DNA of 64,000 nt, from positions 124,001 through 188,000 of the forward strand of contig NZ_MUXT01000005.1 of the NCBI RefSeq assembly GCF_002014965.1. The letters are read 5' to 3'. Below, one piece after another: positions 61,366-64,000 of the stretch. The DNA is from Moraxella canis. GTDB lineage: Bacteria > Pseudomonadota > Gammaproteobacteria > Pseudomonadales > Moraxellaceae. Positions within the stretch are counted from its first letter, which is position 1. Each line of letters begins with the position of its first letter. The notes beneath the pieces are model-generated. The model did no database searches, was not told the origin of the DNA, and worked only from the letters and a program-made list of their open reading frames with translations. Made by a program: the position numbers and the translations under genes.

Positions 61366-62391
61366 ATGATACCGATTCGCCAAATCCCAACCACGCTTGT
61401 CACAGGCTTTCTTGGCGCTGGCAAAACCACGCTCATCAATGCCCTAATTGCTCACAAATCTCATCAAAAATGGGCATTGTTGATTAATGAATTTGGAAAA
61501 ATAGGCATAGATGGCGCTCTGGTGACTGGTGATGACATCGCCATCAAGGAAGTCAATGGCGGCTGCATCTGCTGCACAGGTCAGCTACCCTTGCAGGTGG
61601 CACTGGTCAGACTCATTAATGAGCATCATCCTGATCGCCTGATCATAGAGCCGACGGGACTTGCGCATCCTGATGAGCTACTAGATCAGCTGTCAGAACC
61701 GCACTGGCAAACGACACTTAGGCTCAATGCGGTCATCTGTGTGCTGAGCGCGACTCAGTGGCAACAAGAAAAATATCGCACTCATGATGGCTACATTGCC
61801 CATGTGCGCCACGCTGATATTGTATTTATCAATCGCCATGACGCTCTTTCAGATCATGAGCGGCAAGCTTTGAGAGCATGGATCACAAGCATCAATGAAC
61901 GGGCTGTCATCATCGATGAAGCGCCTTTAAGCCAAGATACTGCTGGCATGTTATTATCCACACCGCACGACGCTCAAAAAGCGACTCAGCGCATCTCTTT
62001 AAGAGCACCAAATTCGGCGATGACTCAAACTGCTGACGAAACGATCAAGGGGTCAAATGAGTTACCTTATCGGTATCATGAGCAGATGGCAGGACATCAA
62101 GTGGGCGGCTGGCGACTGCCTAGCACGTGGCAATTTGACAGCTATCATCTACAAAAATGGCTGCTGTCTCGCCCAAATTATTTGCGTATTAAAGGGGTGG
62201 TGCATACTTTAGAAGGCTGGCTTTTGATCAATATCACACCCGAAAGCATCAGCATCACAGATACTACCGCCCGAGATGATAGTAAGATTGAGCTGATATT
62301 TGATGTAAAAGACGCCAAAGATGATGACTGGCAGGTTTGGGATGATGAGCTGATGAATCTGGTGCAAACTATGGATCACACCGCTCAATAA
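61366..62391 (+). CDS. COG0523 / CobW-like GTPase (metallochaperone type)
   Basis: A 341-residue G3E-family GTPase. The start with the family N-terminus is the ATG at 61366 (TLVTGFLGAGKTTLI), the frame being open 15 codons further upstream. It has the P-loop GFLGAGKT, Mg-binding NEFGKIGIDG, the metal-binding CxCC in GGCICC, and IEPTGLAHPDELL. Members deliver Zn, Co or other metals to target proteins. The C-terminal CobW domain (about 225-330) is present. It is 60 bases after ompR; a TATAAT at 61317-61322 may be its own -10. Confidence 0.87.
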   Translation: MIPIRQIPTTLVTGFLGAGKTTLINALIAHKSHQKWALLINEFGKIGIDGALVTGDDIAIKEVNGGCICCTGQLPLQVALVRLINEHHPDRLIIEPTGLAHPDELLDQLSEPHWQTTLRLNAVICVLSATQWQQEKYRTHDGYIAHVRHADIVFINRHDALSDHERQALRAWITSINERAVIIDEAPLSQDTAGMLLSTPHDAQKATQRISLRAPNSAMTQTADETIKGSNELPYRYHEQMAGHQVGGWRLPSTWQFDSYHLQKWLLSRPNYLRIKGVVHTLEGWLLINITPESISITDTTARDDSKIELIFDVKDAKDDDWQVWDDELMNLVQTMDHTAQ

Positions 62392-62393
62392 TG

Positions 62394-62424
62394 AAAAAAT
62401 GCCTTGCACCAGCAAGGCATTTTA
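62394..62424. terminator. Bidirectional terminator between the COG0523 gene and sstT
   Basis: AAAATGCCTTGC and GCAAGGCATTTT form a twelve-base perfect stem with a four-base loop and A/T runs. It lies between the converging genes. Confidence 0.85.
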
Positions 62425-62440
62425 AGCATTGACAAAAGTA

Positions 62441-63652
62441 TTAGCCGTAGTGGGCGTATTTTGGATCTGCCGCTGCTGTGAATAGTACGTCGGTGGATGA
62501 ATTGAGCGCCGTTTCGGCAGAGTCTTGGACGACGCCGATGATGAAGCCGATGGCAACCACTTGCATGGCGACATCATTTGGAATGTTAAATAAATTACAC
62601 GCCAAAGGAATCAATAAAAGCGATCCGCCCGCCACACCAGAAGCACCGCAAGCCGACAAGCTGCCAACAATCGCCAACAGCACCGCCGCACCAAAGCTGA
62701 CTTCAATACCCAAAGTATGCGCCGCCGCCAAAGTCAAGATATTGATGGTGATCGCAGCGCCCGCCATATTGATCGTCGCACCCAGTGGAATGCTCACAGA
62801 ATATGTGTCTTCGCTCAGACCCAATTTGCGCGCAAGGTTCATATTCACAGGGATATTCGCTGCCGATGACCGCGTGAAAAATGCCGTCACACCAGACTCA
62901 CGCAAGCAGGTAAAGACCAAAGGATAAGGGTTTTTGCGAGTCATCGCTGCAACGATGATCGGGTTCATCACCAAAGCAATGAACAGCATCGAGCCGACCA
63001 GTACCGCCAATAATCGCGCATAGCCCACCAGTGCCTGCACGCCGGTTTCTGCGACAGTCGACGCCACCAAGCCTAAAATACCAAAAGGCGCCAAAGCGAT
63101 GATCCATTTGACCACACTGGTCACTGCTGTGCCCAAATCTGACACCACACGCAAAGTGGTCTCCGTCACATGGCGAAGGGCAAGACCAATCAGCACCGCC
63201 CAAGTCAAGATTCCCATATAATTGGCATTGGCAAGTGATGCCACAGGATTGGCAACCAAATTCATGAGCAAATTGGTCAAAACTTCACGCAGGCTTTGGG
63301 GTGCAGCTTGCTCGACACTTTCGATATTGTTTAAGACCAATTCTGTTGGGAACATAAAACTTGCGCCCACAGCCACTAATGCTGCCGAAAAGGTACCGAC
63401 CAAATAAAGAAAAATGATCGGCTTGATACGGCTGTCTGCACCGATACGCTGATTTGAAACAGCTGCCAGCACTAGCACAAATACCAGCACCGGCGCAACC
63501 GCCTTAAGCGCACCCACAAAAATTGAGCCTAAAATACCCAAACTTAAGCCAAAAGATGGGGCAACTACCCCGATAATCGTCCCGATCACCAGCGCCAGCA
63601 CAATCAGCGGCACCAAACCCAGACGCAAATAAGCATCTACAATCGAACGCAT
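62441..63652 (-). CDS. sstT: Serine/threonine:sodium symporter SstT
   Basis: A DAACS-family transporter importing serine and threonine with Na+. The frame opens at a GTG, but the ATG at 63650-63652 has AGGAG upstream, giving 403 residues. The fold has eight membrane helices and two re-entrant hairpins; the conserved motifs [10 protein letters not shown] (HP1) and the Gly-Ser-rich GASGVAGGS in HP2 are seen, as is an N-M-A motif (INMAGAAI). Length and motifs match SstT. It is a single gene. Confidence 0.92.
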   Translation of the reverse strand: MRSIVDAYLRLGLVPLIVLALVIGTIIGVVAPSFGLSLGILGSIFVGALKAVAPVLVFVLVLAAVSNQRIGADSRIKPIIFLYLVGTFSAALVAVGASFMFPTELVLNNIESVEQAAPQSLREVLTNLLMNLVANPVASLANANYMGILTWAVLIGLALRHVTETTLRVVSDLGTAVTSVVKWIIALAPFGILGLVASTVAETGVQALVGYARLLAVLVGSMLFIALVMNPIIVAAMTRKNPYPLVFTCLRESGVTAFFTRSSAANIPVNMNLARKLGLSEDTYSVSIPLGATINMAGAAITINILTLAAAHTLGIEVSFGAAVLLAIVGSLSACGASGVAGGSLLLIPLACNLFNIPNDVAMQVVAIGFIIGVVQDSAETALNSSTDVLFTAAADPKYAHYG

Positions 63653-63658
63653 AATCAC

Positions 63659-64000
63659 TCCTAAAATGATAAGAATCCGTTCACGGTGATCTGTCTAAGA
63701 GCCCAAGGGATGATGCTATAATCCAAATGGCTTAGTTTTGGTTGAGTATCAAGAGGATCACATCTGTCACGCCAAATGCATTGATCAACTGTTTGACAGT
63801 CAGCAAATCTCATTTAGAAGCATATCATGAACGGTTCAAGCGCAAGCCAAGACTTACAAAACTGATCTACTATACCACTTTTTTATCATAAAGTCAGAAT
63901 TTGTTGCGGTACTATTACAAATTGATGTGTATTAGATGAATTCTTGCCAAAGCCAATAAGTCAACCGCTTACTTGATCAATAAATCGCTTACAGGTGCAT
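63659..64000. other. Right-end intergenic region
   Basis: The last 342 bases hold no open frame with a ribosome site and no recognised RNA gene. It contains the sstT promoter on the minus strand, and probably control sequences for a gene outside the window. Confidence 0.5.

Overview
The window looks like chromosomal DNA of a gammaproteobacterium of the family Moraxellaceae (Moraxella, Psychrobacter or a close relative). This rests on moderate G+C, a classical two-domain argA, pilB-pilC-pilD-coaE in one block, and a TCA block with gltA divergent from sdhCDAB-sucAB-lpd. The genus is inferred from gene content and protein character, not from a search. I see no rRNA, tRNA, CRISPR array, insertion sequence or prophage. 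Almost all of it is densely packed core genome.

Layout. 1-8.9 kb: a partial lipoprotein, argA, the glutamate carrier gltS, purL and a Bcr/CflA-type drug exporter. 9.0-13.6 kb: type IV pilus genes pilB, pilC and pilD, then coaE. PilD lacks the usual cysteine zinc site, and the pilB/pilC junction carries a cluster of DnaA-box sequences. 13.6-15.1 kb: a DUF924 gene with a probable C-terminal frameshift, a DUF2789 gene and a GST. 15.4-19.2 kb: the most unusual locus, a fused ATP-grasp/alpha-E protein, a transglutaminase-like protein and the proteasome-related protease Anbu. 19.2-26.3 kb: an RND efflux pump and adaptor, a Crp/Fnr-type regulator and recG. 26.4-29.6 kb: sulfate activation and APS reduction (cysH-cysD-cysN).

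29.9-35.0 kb: a patatin-like lipoprotein, a small secreted protein and the beta-oxidation complex fadBA. 35.3-37.5 kb: a membrane protein with a degenerate J domain and two LprI-like repeats, an adhesin-E-like protein and a thioesterase-like protein. 37.6-41.0 kb: clpX, clpP and tig. 41.1-45.1 kb: rdgB, an EEP-family nuclease/phosphatase, oligopeptidase A and a YheV-like zinc ribbon protein. 45.2-57.0 kb: lpd, sucB, sucA, sdhB, sdhA, sdhD and sdhC on the minus strand, with gltA divergent from sdhC across a 734-bp control region. 57.1-63.7 kb: a DUF305 lipoprotein, tex, ompR without envZ, a COG0523 metallochaperone-type GTPase and sstT. The right end has no recognisable gene.

How they work together: gltA, sdh, suc and lpd supply most of the oxidative TCA steps, fed by fadBA with acetyl-CoA. 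tig, clpP and clpX form a protein folding and quality control block. The Anbu locus is a predicted peptide-ligation/proteolysis system of unknown substrate and is the best candidate for new biology. Other notable signals are hairpins in the gene gaps of the TCA cluster and between cysD and cysN, and a strongly ribosome-bound-looking 18-codon ORF just before the lpd terminator.
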